Positions 51,160-61,230 of a stretch of DNA of 64,000 nucleotides are shown here, one piece after another. The DNA is from DASQPR01 sp963727415. Lineage in GTDB: Bacteria; Actinomycetota; Actinomycetes; Mycobacteriales; Micromonosporaceae. Location: positions 682,001-746,000 of the forward strand of contig CAVSGF010000003.1 in NCBI GenBank assembly GCA_963727415.1, given 5' to 3'. The notes beneath the pieces were generated by a model. That model saw only the letters and a program-made list of their open reading frames with translations, was not told the origin of the DNA and made no database searches. Made by a program: the position numbers and the translations under genes. How positions within the stretch are numbered: position 1 is the stretch's first letter; the number at the start of each line of letters is the position of its first letter.

Positions 51160-51972
51160 CTAGGGGCCGCCGGAAGCGTCCAGATCCTCCAGCGCTTTGC
51201 GCAATGCGCCGTGCAGGACCGGCGGTGCCGCGAGGATGAACTCACCGCCCGGCGCCTTCCCGTTGAGCCCGCTCACCGTGAGGCCCGCCTCCGCCGCGAT
51301 CAGCGAACCCGCGGCCAGATCCCACGCCGACAGCCCCTTCTCGTAGTACGCGTCGACGCTGCCCTCGGCCGCCAGGCACAGATCGAGGGCCCCGGCCCCG
51401 AGACGGCGGATGTCGCGGATCGAGGCCAGCAGGCCGGCCAGCACGGCAGACTGATGCGCGCGGCGATCGCTGCGGTATCCGAATCCGGTCGCCACCAGCG
51501 CCTGGGACAGCTCGGTCTCGGCGGATCCCCGCAACCGACGCCCGTCGCGGTAGGCACCCTCGCCCAGCAGCGCCGTATACACCTCGCCCGAGGCGATCTG
51601 GTGCACCACGCCCGCAACCACGTGGCCGCGGACCTCGGCCGCCAGCGATAGGGCGTAGTAGGGAACGCCGTACAGGTAATTTACCGTGCCATCAATCGGA
51701 TCCAAGATCCACCGAACGTCGGATCCGTCGCCGGAGAACTCTCCGGCTTCCTCGGTCAGGACCGCGTCGTCCGGCCGCGCCGCGCGCAGCTCGCCGATTA
51801 CCAGCCGCTCCACCGCATGGTCGGCGGCGGTCACCACATCAGTCTCGGTACTTTTCGTCCGTACCTGGGTAATCGCCGTTGCCCGGGTCTCGCGAGCCAG
51901 CGCGGCGCCGGCCGCGGCGATCGGGATGGCGAGTTCCAGAAGATCCTGCGGATCCGGCTTGTCTGCACTCAC
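51160..51972 (-). CDS. Inositol monophosphatase family protein
   Basis: A 270-residue metal-dependent phosphatase. The family motifs are EEAGEFSG (first Glu pair), DPIDGTVNYLYG with the metal-binding DPIDGT, and WDLAAGSLIAAEAG near the C-terminus. It is SuhB-like; substrates in actinobacteria include inositol-1-phosphate and related sugar phosphates. GTG 51972 is the start. The gene is divergent from sigA, as in other actinobacteria, with about 220 bases between. Confidence 0.92.
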   Translation of the reverse strand: MSADKPDPQDLLELAIPIAAAGAALARETRATAITQVRTKSTETDVVTAADHAVERLVIGELRAARPDDAVLTEEAGEFSGDGSDVRWILDPIDGTVNYLYGVPYYALSLAAEVRGHVVAGVVHQIASGEVYTALLGEGAYRDGRRLRGSAETELSQALVATGFGYRSDRRAHQSAVLAGLLASIRDIRRLGAGALDLCLAAEGSVDAYYEKGLSAWDLAAGSLIAAEAGLTVSGLNGKAPGGEFILAAPPVLHGALRKALEDLDASGGP

Positions 51973-52193
51973 CCCGTCATCGTCGCAAACGACCCGGACG
52001 GCGCGATCAACCGGCCGAAACTGCGTTAGTGCCGAGCCGACCAGCGTGCGAGATGGGTCCGCGGACGCCGACGGCGCTACAATTCACGCTGCCCAGTGCT
52101 CCTTGAAGGCCCCAATCGCCACCACAGCCGATCTCGCGCTACGGTGGCCGGACTGGCCGTATTACATACTCTTCGCATCCCGGAAGGTCGTAC

Positions 52194-53872
52194 GTGACTG
52201 AAGCCCGCCAATCCGCCGACGTGCGTAGCCTTACCGATGTGCTGATGGCCCGGGCCGCCGCGGCCGGCGGAGAACTGACCTCGGCCGCGGTCGCCGCCGC
52301 GGTCGAAGCCGCCGGGGTCTCACCAGCGCAGGCCAAGAAGATGCTGCGCGCGCTCTCCGACGCGGGGATGACGGTCGTCGTCGACGGTTCGGCGAGCACC
52401 CGGCGCAAGGTTGCGGCGGCGCGATCGGCGACCGCGGCCGCGAAGGCGACGAAGGCACCCGTTAAGAAGACCGCGACAGCCGACGATGAGACGGCGGTGA
52501 AGCCTGTGAAGGCAGCGAAGGCAACCCCGGCCAAGAAGGCCGCAGCCCCGAAGCAGACGGCGAAGGCCGACGCCGGCGACGATCCCGCCGCCACCGACGC
52601 CAAGAAGGCCCGGCCAAGAAGGTGACCAACATCGAGGAGGCGGCCGCGAAGAAGGCCGCACCGGCGAAGAAGGCCACTAAGAAAGCCGCTGACGAGGCGC
52701 CTGACAAGGAACCGGCGAAGAAGGCGGCCGCGAAGGAGGCCGCACCTGGCAAGGACGGCAAGCGCCGCCGAGGGCGAGGACACCGAACTCGACGACGAGG
52801 CATCGCCAACGAGATCGAAGACGTCGTCGTCGAGGAGCCGGCCGAGGTGGTGGCCGCCGCCGAAGCCGATGCCGCGACATCCGACGACTTCGAGTGGGAC
52901 GACGAGGAGTCCGAGGCGCTCAAGCAGGCGCGACGTGACGCCGAACTGACCGCGTCCGCCGACTCCGTCCGCGCCTACCTCAAGCAGATCGGCAAGGTCC
53001 CGCTGCTGAACGCCGAGCAGGAGGTCGAGCTCGCCAAGCGGATCGAGGCCGGGCTGTACGCGGGCGAGCGGCTGCGGGCCGCCGCCGACGGCGAGGAGAA
53101 GCTCGAAGCTCGAGATGTCGCGCGACCTCATGTGGATCTCGCGGGACGGCGAGCGCGCCAAGAACCACCTGCTGGAGGCCAACCTCCGCCTGGTCGTCTC
53201 GCTCGCCAAGCGCTACACCGGCCGCGGCATGGCCTTCCTCGACCTCATCCAAGAAGGCAACCTCGGCCTCATCCGCGCCGTCGAGAAGTTCGACTACACC
53301 AAGGGCTACAAGTTCTCCACCTACGCCACCTGGTGGATCCGCCAGGCCATCACCCGCGCCATGGCCGACCAGGCCCGCACCATCCGCATCCCCGTCCACA
53401 TGGTCGAGGTCATCAACAAGCTCGGCCGCATCCAGCGCGAGCTGCTTCAGGATCTGGGTCGCGAGCCCACGCCCGAAGAGCTGGCCAAGGAGATGGACAT
53501 CACGCCCGAGAAGGTGCTGGAGATCCAGCAGTACGCCCGCGAGCCGATCTCCCTCGACCAGACCATCGGCGACGAGGGCGACAGCCAGCTCGGTGACTTC
53601 ATCGAGGACTCCGAGGCGGTCGTCGCGGTCGACGCGGTGTCGTTCTCGCTCCTCCAGGACCAGCTCAGCAGGTGCTCCAGACGCTGTCCGAGCGCGAGGC
53701 GGGCGTGGTCCGGCTGCGGTTCGGTCTGACCGACGGCCAGCCGCGCACGCTGGACGAGATCGGCCAGGTCTACGGCGTCACCCGGGAGCGGATCCGGCAG
53801 ATCGAGTCGAAGACGATGTCGAAGCTGCGCCACCCGTCCCGGTCCCAGGTGCTCCGGGACTACCTCGACTAG
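52194..53872 (+). CDS. sigA: Principal RNA polymerase sigma factor, split by several frame changes
   Basis: About 560 residues from GTG 52194, with GGAAGG upstream. A Lys/Ala-rich N-terminal region (region 1.1 area, KKAAPAKKATKKAADEAPDK) precedes conserved regions 1.2 to 4: DFEWDDEESEALKQARRDAE, ADSVRAYLKQIGKVPLLNAE, LRLVVSLAKRYTGRGMAFLD, TYATWWIRQAITRAMADQAR, DEGDSQLGDFIEDSEAV and GVTRERIRQIESKTMSKLRH. Single-base frame changes fall near 52610, 52772, 52800, 53110 and 53668. Every core region is intact, and the gene should be essential, so sequence error is the best explanation. TACAAT at 52078-52083 is a possible -10 element. DUF7455 follows. Confidence 0.92.
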
Positions 53873-54391
53873 CCGTTTACCGGCTGCAATACGGCCGGTC
53901 CGTCGCTTGCGGGCCGGCCGTCTATCTCTATGGGCGTCTCGATTTCTTCATGGGCTCTCGGTCGTGGCCGGTTAGGGTTCTCAGCGCCGCGGTGAACGTC
54001 CTTGCCGCACGGATCGTGCCCGCCCGGGCCGTCGACGTCGGCCATCGAGCGTGGCCAGCAGCACGAACTGAACGTGCGTGAGGCCATGCGGCCTCAGTGA
54101 CCAGCCTGGGAAGATCGCCATACGGACACGGTCCGGCACAGCTTTCACCTATCCGCGAAATCGCGGCTGCTCATTGCCCTGCGTGACCGAATTGTGGCTA
54201 TTACCTCGCCAATGGCGGTGCGGTCCGCGTGGCGGTCGGACCGGCATCGGCAGGGCAGACTGTGGCTACCGCTGTGACCTGGGTCCCCCAAGGCCCCGGC
54301 GGGAACGTCCGGTACCGGCCGGATGTTGGACGATACGTGAGTAACGACATTCGAGTATGCGTTCGTCGGTGACGACCAGGAGGAGAAGGCG
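53873..54391. other. Gap after sigA, no gene seen
   Basis: This 519-bp region holds the sigA terminator at its start. The remainder shows no small gene with a ribosome site; the minus-strand frame 54145-54621 is a shadow of the next gene. A promoter for the small zinc protein presumably lies near its end. Confidence 0.45.
53891..53921 (+). terminator. sigA terminator hairpin
   Basis: acggccgg pairs with ccggccgt, with further imperfect pairs toward the loop, 19 bases past the sigA stop. A pyrimidine-rich tctatctctat follows. Confidence 0.7.
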
Positions 54392-54625
54392 ATGACCCCA
54401 ACCCTCACGCCGCCGCCGGAAACGGTGGCCGCTCCAGCCGCTGAAGAACGGTGCGACCGCTGCAGCGCGGCCGGCAAGCTCCGAGTAGTCATCGCAGGCG
54501 GTGGCGAGCTCGTCTTCTGCGGGCACCACGCCAACAAGTACGCGGAAGACCTTGCCAAGATCGCGGTGCAGGTCGCCGCTGATCCGGACTTCGAGTGGCG
54601 CGGAGCCGGGCGCTCGGCCAAGTAG
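54392..54625 (+). CDS. DUF7455-type small zinc protein next to sigA
   Basis: A 77-residue protein from ATG 54392 with a strong AGGAGGAG site. The core is RCDRCSAAGKLRVVIAGGGE, LVFCGHHANKYAEDL, with a CxxC pair, a later Cys and two His that can bind zinc. Small proteins of this type follow sigA in most actinobacteria and are now placed in DUF7455; function is unknown. The gene ends at a classical T-tailed terminator. Confidence 0.88.
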   Translation: MTPTLTPPPETVAAPAAEERCDRCSAAGKLRVVIAGGGELVFCGHHANKYAEDLAKIAVQVAADPDFEWRGAGRSAK

Positions 54626-54650
54626 GGTCAAAATAGATCAAGGATTGACG

Positions 54651-54678
54651 AAAGCGCCTCGGTGTGGAGGCGCTTTTT
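54651..54678 (+). terminator. Rho-independent terminator with T-tail
   Basis: aaagcgcctc pairs with gaggcgcttt around loop ggtgtg and is followed by further T residues. It is the only classical T-tailed terminator in the window and ends the small zinc-protein gene. Confidence 0.92.
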
Positions 54679-54768
54679 CGCTTACCCGTGTTCTGCCTGC
54701 CGTTGATCGCGTCCGGTTGTGGTCGCCCTGGCACCGCTAACCGGACACGATCACGATCGGCAGGCGTA

Positions 54769-56477
54769 TCAGAGCTGAGCGATGGCCGCGATCCGCGCTT
54801 CAAGTTGCTCGATCGTCGCCTGCGCGCTCGGCGGACCGCCGCAGATCCGCCGCAACTCGGCGTGGATCTTGCCGTGCGGGATCGCAGGTGCGGTGATGGT
54901 GCGCGGATACCAGCGAGTTCAGCTGCTTGCGGAGCAAGATCCGCCGCTGCGCGGCCGTGCGCGGTGCTGGTACGGCCGGTTCCGGTGCCCGGTCGGCATT
55001 CGCCTTTCGCCGCTTGGCCTCGGCGTTCTGCTGCTCGGTATGCCGCCGAGCCAGTAGTACCGCCACCTGCTCGGCGGTCAGCAGACCTGGGATGCCGAGG
55101 TATTCCTCCTCTTCCGGAGTACCGGAACCCACCGGGGTACCGAATGAGGCACCGTCGAAGATCACCTGGTCGAGTTCGGCAGTTGCCGAGACCGCCTCAA
55201 AGCCGGGCTCCAGCGCATCACTCGCCTCTTCCGGGCGCTGCGCGCGCTCAAGCAAGTCGTCGTCGAAGCCATCGTCCTTGGACTTGCCGAGCACGTGATC
55301 GCGCTCGACCTCCATATCGCTGGCCAGTTCCAGCAACTGGCTCACGCTCGGCAGGAACACGCTCGCCGTCTCGCCCGGCCGCCGGGCCCGGACGAAGCGG
55401 CCGATGGCCTGGGCGAAGAATAGTGGGGTGGAGGCAGACTGTGGCGTAGACCCCGACGGCGAGGCGAGGAATGTCGACGCCCTCGGAGACCATGCGCACC
55501 GCGACCATCCAGCGCTGCGTACCGGCCGTGAAGGTGGCGATCCGGCCCGAGGCACCCGCGTCGTCGGAAAGGACGACCACGGCCTTCTCACCGGTGATCT
55601 CCCCAAGCAGCTTGGCGTACGCCCGGGCGGCGCTCTGGTCGGTCGCGATCACCAAGCCTCCGGCATCGGCCATTCCATGCGAGCGCAGCACCGACAGACG
55701 GTTGTCAGCCGCGCGCAGCACCTGCGGCATCCACTGGCCGGCCGGGTTCAAGGCGGTGCGCCACGCCTGAGCGATCAGCTCCGGGGTCATCGGTTCGCCG
55801 AGCCGGGCCGCCAGCTCGTCACCCGCGCTGGTACGCCAGCGGGTCTCCCCCGAGTACGCGAGGAACAGCACCGGGCGCACAACGCCGTCACGGAGGGCGT
55901 CGGCATACCCGTACGACGAGTCTGATCGGGATTTGAGCAGGCCGTCGCCACCGCGCTCGTAATCGACGAATGGGATCGGGTTGTCGTCGGACCGGAACGG
56001 CGTACCGGTAAGCATGAGGCGGCGTACCGCGGGCTCGAACGCGGCCTTGACCCCGTCGCCCCAGGATCGCGAGTCGCCGGCGTGATGGATCTCGTCGAGG
56101 ATGACCAGCGTCTTGCGGGCCATCGTCCGCCGGCGGTGGACCGCCGGCGCCATTCCGACTTGCGCGTAGGTGACCACCGCGCCGTGGAAGTCGTGCGAGG
56201 AGTGGACGTCGGCGTTGCGGAAGGCGGAGTCGAGTTCGATGCCCACCACAGCACCGGCGAGCGACCATTGCTTCTTCAGATGCTCGGTCGGGGTGACCAC
56301 GGTGACCGCCTCGACGGTGCGGTCGGCGAGCAGTTCCGCCGCGATCCGCAGAGCGAACGTGGTCTTGCCCGCTCCGGGCGTTGCCACCGCGAGAAAGTTC
56401 TCCGAACGGCGGCGCAGGTATTCGACGAGAGCCTTGCGTTGCCAAGCACGTAGAGCCGGGAAGTTCGCCGGATCCAA
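54769..56477 (-). CDS. DEAD/DEAH-box helicase, two frame changes
   Basis: About 570 residues from TTG 56477 (MDPANFPALRAWQRKALVEY), with a G-rich ribosome site. It shows Walker A TPGAGKTTFALRIA, DEAH-type box VILDEIHHAGDS, motif III LMLTGTPFRSDD, and helicase C motifs MVSEGVDIPRLAVGVYAT and AQAIGRFVRARRPGETASVF. A C-terminal charged region ends ELRRICGGPPSAQATIEQLE. The frame shifts near 55435 between GVYAT and STPLFFAQAIGRF, and near 54880 close to the end; flanking sequence is of family quality. This helicase is conserved in actinobacteria; its nucleic acid target is not established. Confidence 0.88.
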
Positions 56478-56515
56478 CCCCCGATCCCCTCCCCTAGAAG
56501 CTCAATTTGCGGACG

Positions 56516-57130
56516 CTAGCTTAACCCGGGCGGGGTCGGAGCCGACCAACGGCGCGAGACCGCCACGAGACGGATCGTGAAGACCGTGGCCGCGGTCGCG
56601 GCGACGTTCGCCGGGCGGGATACGCCGGCGGCCGCGAGTCCCAGAACCAGGATGGCTCCGATGAGCGATGCCAGCGCGTAGATGTCCCTGCGCAGCACGA
56701 ACGGAATCTCACCGGTCAGCAAGTCACGTCCCAGACCGCCGCCGATTCCGGTGATCATCCCGATGATCGCGGCGCCCGCCGGCGGCACGCCGGCATCGTG
56801 GGCACGCAGGGCTCCGGTCGCGGTGAACAACCCGAGTCCGGCCGCGTCCAGCGTGAGAACGGTCCACCGCAACCGGCTGAACTGCGGATGGAAGCAGAAG
56901 AGAACGGCACTTGCCATGATCGGTACGGCGATGTACGGCCAATGCGTGAACGCGTACGTTGGTACCGCGCCGATCAGCAGGTCACGCATGATCCCACCGC
57001 CGAGCGCGGCGACCACGCCGACGAAGATCACACCGAAGATGTCGAGGCGTTTCGCGATCGCGGCTGACGCTCCGGAAGCCGCGAACACGGCCACACCGAT
57101 CAGATCAGCGACGAGCGCCGGCGCAAGCAT
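56516..57130 (-). CDS. Trimeric intracellular cation (TRIC) channel family protein
   Basis: A 204-residue membrane protein from ATG 57130 (MLAPALVADLIGVAVFAASG). It consists of two repeats of three helices plus one, with the paired glycine-rich motifs GVIFVGVVAALGGGIMRDLL and GMITGIGGGLGRDLLTGEIP that line the pore in TRIC structures. Bacterial members conduct monovalent cations. Frames extending upstream to 57298 are not family-like. The gene stands between the helicase and DUF3039 genes, all leftward. Confidence 0.92.
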   Translation of the reverse strand: MLAPALVADLIGVAVFAASGASAAIAKRLDIFGVIFVGVVAALGGGIMRDLLIGAVPTYAFTHWPYIAVPIMASAVLFCFHPQFSRLRWTVLTLDAAGLGLFTATGALRAHDAGVPPAGAAIIGMITGIGGGLGRDLLTGEIPFVLRRDIYALASLIGAILVLGLAAAGVSRPANVAATAATVFTIRLVAVSRRWSAPTPPGLS

Positions 57131-57201
57131 AGATTGCGGCGCCCCTCCAGGCTGTTGCCTCGATCGGGTCCACCGCGGCCCGCATGCCGGCGGCACGCCC
57201 G

Positions 57202-57426
57202 TTATTCGGGTGGCAGGGAGTCGTAGATCTCCTTGCATGCCGGGCACACCGGCGAGTCCGGCTTGGCCGCCTTGGTGACCGGGAACCGCTCGCCGCACAG
57301 CGCCTCGACGAGGGTGCCGTACACGGCGCTCTCGGCCGACTTGGCAAAGTCGACGTAGTGGAACATGTCCGGTCCGGTGGACGTGTCCTTCGTGTCCGGA
57401 CGCTCAAGAACCTCGGTGGAACTCAT
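57202..57426 (-). CDS. DUF3039 protein
   Basis: A 74-residue protein with the DUF3039 signature: FHYVDFAKSAESAVYGTLVE, ALCGERFPVT and PVCPACKEIYDSLPPE, where one CxxC pair and a further Cys could bind zinc. The family is small, actinobacterial and uncharacterised. ATG 57426 is the start. It lies upstream of the TRIC gene by 71 bases and may share its transcript. Confidence 0.9.
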   Translation of the reverse strand: MSSTEVLERPDTKDTSTGPDMFHYVDFAKSAESAVYGTLVEALCGERFPVTKAAKPDSPVCPACKEIYDSLPPE

Positions 57427-57522
57427 GCGTCAAGTGTGCCAAACAGCTCGCGGTGGCGACCATCGGATGACCGCCCGGTGGCGGTCGGCCACCTAGGTGG
57501 CCGACGCGAGGCTCGCCGCGCC

Positions 57523-58206
57523 CTACTGTGCTGGGCTGCCGCAGGTGGGGCCGAAGTGCTTGAGCGGCGCACCGGTGTCCGGGTCCAGTGGGATCAGGTA
57601 GTCGTTGTACGGCGTGGAGATCGTGAGCGTGTTCTCGTCCTGGAATCCGGCCCGGTCGGAGATCTTCAGGCCACAGAGGATGCCAACGCTGCCGGCATCG
57701 CGGGCGGTCAGACCGGTGCCGGTGAAGACCCGAACTGAGGTGCCGGTCCGCACATCCACGAACGCGACCCGGCGCTGTCCGCTTGGCGAGAACGCCTGGA
57801 TTTCGGGGTTGTACCTGAACACGCCGGCAAAGTGCACGAAGAGCGCCGACAGCCCGAAGATGCAGGCGAGAATGATGATCGTACTGCGGATCCGCGACCG
57901 ACGCCGCTGCTCGACCGGCGTTCGTATCGGGTAAGCCACCAGAAAGCCGATCAACAGCAGCAGGGACAGCCAGAACAGGCCGCTCGGCCAAGAGGAGAAG
58001 TGAGCCTTGAGAACGACGTAGTCACTACCACCGAAAGCGGCCCAGCCGAACAACGCGGCCTCCACCACCGCCACCGCGAGGACCAGCGCTCCGATGATCT
58101 TCCGGATCAGCGACGTACTGGTGTCGATCTCTAGCTCGGCGAACGCACGGTAGTCGTACGCCTTCGGTGCGGCCGCCGGTCGTCGCGGGGTGCCCTGATC
58201 CGTCAC
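57523..58206 (-). CDS. Unknown membrane protein
   Basis: A 227-residue protein from GTG 58206. A cytosolic N-terminus (YDYRAFAELEIDTSTSLIRK) precedes three helices (IIGALVLAVAVVEAALFGWA, FWLSLLLLIGFLVAY, STIIILACIFGLSALFVHF), and the C-terminal 100 residues form a soluble domain with SVRVFTGTGLTARDAGSVGI and NTLTISTPYNDYLIPLDPDT. I do not recognise the family. No partner gene overlaps it; psuG is divergent. Confidence 0.75.
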   Translation of the reverse strand: MTDQGTPRRPAAAPKAYDYRAFAELEIDTSTSLIRKIIGALVLAVAVVEAALFGWAAFGGSDYVVLKAHFSSWPSGLFWLSLLLLIGFLVAYPIRTPVEQRRRSRIRSTIIILACIFGLSALFVHFAGVFRYNPEIQAFSPSGQRRVAFVDVRTGTSVRVFTGTGLTARDAGSVGILCGLKISDRAGFQDENTLTISTPYNDYLIPLDPDTGAPLKHFGPTCGSPAQ

Positions 58207-58399
58207 GTGTTAATCCTGCCAATCCGGTTCCCGATCCCGCTCGCCGGTACAACCGAGAATGCCGACATTGACCCTGAATCGTTACCCGCGCCGGCAAATC
58301 GGAGATCGGCTTCGATCCGGCCCGTAGCGGCTGTGACCGGACGGCCAACGTCACCTGGTTGCCGCATCTCGCCCGAGCCGTCCCGGTACCGTCGGGATC

Positions 58400-59329
58400 A
58401 TGCAACCGGCCCCGGATCGTCACACCATCCACCTCAGCGACGAGGTCGCCACCGCGCTCGCCAACGGCACTCCCGTGGTCGCCCTGGAAAGCACGATCAT
58501 CTCGCACGGACTTCCCCGCCCGGACAACCTGACGGTGGCACGCGAAATCGAGCAGGCGGTTCGCGACAACGGGGCGGTACCCGCGACGATCGGAATGATC
58601 CGCGGTCAGATCATGGTCGGACTTGACGACGCCGCGCTCACCCGGCTCGCCACCGCCGACGGTGTCGCCAAGCTGTCGGTACGGGACTTGCCGATCGCGG
58701 CCGCCACCGGCGCCGACGGCGCCACCACGGTGGCCAGCACCAGCGCCATCGCAGCGGCCGCGGGCATCCGGGTGTTCGCCACCGGTGGCCTCGGCGGCGT
58801 CCACCGGGACGCGGCACAGACCTTCGACGAGAGCGCGGACCTGGTCACGCTTGCCCGTACCCGGATCGCGGTGGTGTGCGCGGGTGTCAAGTCGATCCTC
58901 GACGTGCCGGCCACCCTGGAGCGCCTGGAAACCCTCGGGATCACCCTCGTTGGCTACCGCAGTCGGCGGTTCCCAGGCTTCTTCATCACCGACAGCGGTT
59001 ACGAGCTCGACTGGTCGGTTGACTCGCCCGAACAGATCGCCACGATGCTGCGGGCTCAGGACGACCAGGGCGTCGGCGGCACCGGTGTGATCGTGGCGAA
59101 CCCGCTGCCCGCCGACCAGCAGCTGGATCCGGACCTGCACGATCGCACGCTGGCCGAAGGGCTGGCGCAGCTGGCGGATGGCCGTGTCACCGGCAAGGCG
59201 GTCACGCCGTTCCTGCTCGCCCATTTCCACGCGGCGACCCGGGGCCAGAGCCTCGCCGTGAACATCCGCATCATCGTGCGCAACGCCGCGCTCGCCGCCG
59301 AGATCGCGGTCGCGGCCAGCAGTCGATGA
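58400..59329 (+). CDS. psuG: Pseudouridine-5'-phosphate glycosidase
   Basis: A 309-residue enzyme. It shows the family segments PVVALESTIISHGLPRPDN (catalytic Glu), ATIGMIRGQIMVGLDD, AKLSVRDLPIAAATGADGAT with the Lys that forms the Schiff base, IRVFATGGLGGVHRDAAQTF, and AVVCAGVKSILDVPATLERL. It splits pseudouridine 5'-phosphate into uracil and ribose 5-phosphate. The stop overlaps the kinase start by four bases (ATGA), so the two catabolic enzymes are made together. Start ATG 58400. Confidence 0.94.
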   Translation: MQPAPDRHTIHLSDEVATALANGTPVVALESTIISHGLPRPDNLTVAREIEQAVRDNGAVPATIGMIRGQIMVGLDDAALTRLATADGVAKLSVRDLPIAAATGADGATTVASTSAIAAAAGIRVFATGGLGGVHRDAAQTFDESADLVTLARTRIAVVCAGVKSILDVPATLERLETLGITLVGYRSRRFPGFFITDSGYELDWSVDSPEQIATMLRAQDDQGVGGTGVIVANPLPADQQLDPDLHDRTLAEGLAQLADGRVTGKAVTPFLLAHFHAATRGQSLAVNIRIIVRNAALAAEIAVAASSR

Positions 59330-60264
59330 CGGTACCGGTGCTGGTCGTCGGCGACATCGTCACCGACGTGGTGGCGATCGTCGACCAGCCGCTCGCGCAC
59401 GCGTCGGACACCAGGGCGACGATCGCGGTGACGGGTGGCGGGGCGGGCGCGAACACCTCGGCTTGGCTGGCGTACGCGGGGCTCGATGTGACGTTGTGCG
59501 CAGTGGTCGGGGCCGATCCGGCCGGTGATGCCCGGGTTGCCGAACTGGCCGCGCAAGGTATCCGGTGCGCGGTCCGGCGTACCGGCGAAGCCGCGACCGG
59601 CACCATCGTGGTGATCGCGGAACGGGACGAGCGCTCCTTCCTCACCGATCGTGGCGCTAATCTGCGGCTACGCCCGGCCGATATCGACGCGGCCATCGCG
59701 GCCGGTCATCGGCCGCCCGTACACCTGCACCTGTCGGGGTATCCCCTGCTGGAAGCGCCGTCGCGGCCGGCGGCGGCGCATGCTCTTGCGCGCGCCGCCG
59801 AAATGGGCATGACCGTCAGCGTGGACGCGGCCTCCGCGGGCCCGCTGCGGCACGTGCCGGAGTTCCTGGACTGGGTACGTGGGGTGGACCTGCTGTTCGC
59901 GAACACCGACGAGGCCGAGGCGCTGACCGGCAGCCGCGCCGGCCCGGCCGATCTGGCCGGGGCGCTAGCCCGGCAGGTCCGGACCGCGATCGTGAAGCTC
60001 GGGGCGGCGGGCGCGGTCGCGGCTACCTCCGGCGACGTCGTTTCGGTGCCGGCGCAGACCGCTCGCGTGATCGACGCGACCGGCGCGGGCGACGCGTTCG
60101 CCGCCGGATTCCTGCGGGCCTGGCTCACCCCGCCCCCGTCCGTCATGGATGCGCTCCGGTCCGGGGCGACGCTGGGCGCTCGCGCGGTCAGTGTGGTGGG
60201 CGCTCGCCCGGATCCTGCTCATCCGGGTCGGCGTCGATCGTCTTCGGCCGCTCCGACTGGCTGA
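59326..60264 (+). CDS. psuK: PfkB-family kinase, probable pseudouridine kinase
   Basis: A 312-residue sugar/nucleoside kinase of the PfkB family. It shows VLVVGDIVTDVV, the glycine pair and TGGGAGANTSAWLAYAGLDV, LFANTDEAEALTG and the catalytic DATGAGDAFAAGFLRAW. Coupling to psuG makes pseudouridine the likely substrate: the kinase phosphorylates it and PsuG cleaves the product. The last 77 bases overlap the convergent DUF3099 gene, and the C-terminal tail (HPGRRRSSSAAPTG) may be non-essential. Confidence 0.88.
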   Translation: MTVPVLVVGDIVTDVVAIVDQPLAHASDTRATIAVTGGGAGANTSAWLAYAGLDVTLCAVVGADPAGDARVAELAAQGIRCAVRRTGEAATGTIVVIAERDERSFLTDRGANLRLRPADIDAAIAAGHRPPVHLHLSGYPLLEAPSRPAAAHALARAAEMGMTVSVDAASAGPLRHVPEFLDWVRGVDLLFANTDEAEALTGSRAGPADLAGALARQVRTAIVKLGAAGAVAATSGDVVSVPAQTARVIDATGAGDAFAAGFLRAWLTPPPSVMDALRSGATLGARAVSVVGARPDPAHPGRRRSSSAAPTG

Positions 60265-60592
60265 TCGCACGCGGGTCGGGCACCTCGGAGGCGGCGCGAT
60301 ACTTGTGACCGAGCCGGTACTGCGCCTTCGGCGGCCGGTCGTTGGCCAGAATCACCGCCAGCCAGGGCACCAGAACCATGCCGAGCAGCAAGATAGGCAG
60401 CCAGATATACAGCAACGGCGCGTGCGAGTAGACCAGGACCGTCGCGACAACCAGACAGACGGCGCGAAAGCTCATCATGAGCACGTAACGAACTTCGCGA
60501 CGACGCAACTCCTCAGCCCGACTCGGCTGGGCGTTCGTGATGCTGACCGGCCGGCTGTTGCGATTCCGGGGATTGGTCGTCACGACTTCCAT
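60188..60592 (-). CDS. DUF3099 membrane protein
   Basis: A protein of 134 residues from ATG 60592 or slightly shorter from GTG 60583 (VTTNPRNRNSRPVSITNAQP). The family pattern is SITNAQPSRAEELRRREVRY, two adjacent helices (FRAVCLVVATVLVYSHAP, LYIWLPILLLGMVLVPWLAV) and NDRPPK. DUF3099 is actinobacterial and uncharacterised. The acidic C-terminal tail overlaps the end of psuK on the other strand by 77 bases. Confidence 0.88.
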   Translation of the reverse strand: MEVVTTNPRNRNSRPVSITNAQPSRAEELRRREVRYVLMMSFRAVCLVVATVLVYSHAPLLYIWLPILLLGMVLVPWLAVILANDRPPKAQYRLGHKYRAASEVPDPRAISQSERPKTIDADPDEQDPGERPPH

Positions 60593-60657
60593 AGTTCCAC
60601 GCCGCCGTGGCGAGGCTCCGCACGGTGCCGGATGATGCCGACGCCTCGCAGGATTGC

Positions 60658-61230
60658 TCAGCCCGCCTTCGCCGCCGCCTTCTGCTGCTTCTTGTACTCC
60701 CTGACCTTGGCCAAGCTGACGGCGTCGGTGATATCGGCGACCGACTTGAAAGCGCCCTTCACGCCATAGTCACCAGCTGCCTCGCGCCATCCGGCCGGCT
60801 GCACGCCAAACTGCTTGCCAAGCAAAGCGACGAAGATCTGCGCCTTCTGCTTGCCGAAGCCGGGAAGCCGGCCGACACGCTTGAGCAGGTCGGCGCCGTC
60901 CTTCGCACCAGTCCATACCGAAGCCACGTCACCGTCGAAGTCGGTCACGATCATCTGGCACAGCTTCTGCGCGCGCTCGGCCATGGCGGCCGGAAAACGA
61001 TGGATCGCGGGCGGCGTGCTGAACTTGACCGCCAGGTCGTCCGGATCATGGCTGGCGATCGCACCGGCATCGAGCCGCCCCACCCCAAGGCGCTCGGCCA
61101 GCACTTGCGGCCCGTTGAACGCCTTTTCCAGCGGCACTTGCTGATCAAGCATCATGCCCAGCGTCAGTGCCAGCGGATCGCTGGACAACAGTTCATCGGC
61201 GTCCGGATTCTGGGCAAGCCAAACCGTCAT
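60658..61230 (-). CDS. HhH-GPD family protein (uncharacterised DNA-glycosylase-like)
   Basis: A 190-residue protein from ATG 61230 (MTVWLAQNPDADELLSSDPL). It has the helical fold of HhH-GPD glycosylases with ALTLGMMLDQQVPLEKAFNG and the helix-hairpin-helix RVGRLPGFGKQKAQIFVALL. It lacks the usual catalytic Lys/Asp arrangement of EndoIII or MutY and iron-sulfur cysteines, and matches the short actinobacterial branch known as TIGR03252. A DNA-binding or repair role is likely but unproven. It is divergent from the secretion cassette. Confidence 0.88.
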   Translation of the reverse strand: MTVWLAQNPDADELLSSDPLALTLGMMLDQQVPLEKAFNGPQVLAERLGVGRLDAGAIASHDPDDLAVKFSTPPAIHRFPAAMAERAQKLCQMIVTDFDGDVASVWTGAKDGADLLKRVGRLPGFGKQKAQIFVALLGKQFGVQPAGWREAAGDYGVKGAFKSVADITDAVSLAKVREYKKQQKAAAKAG

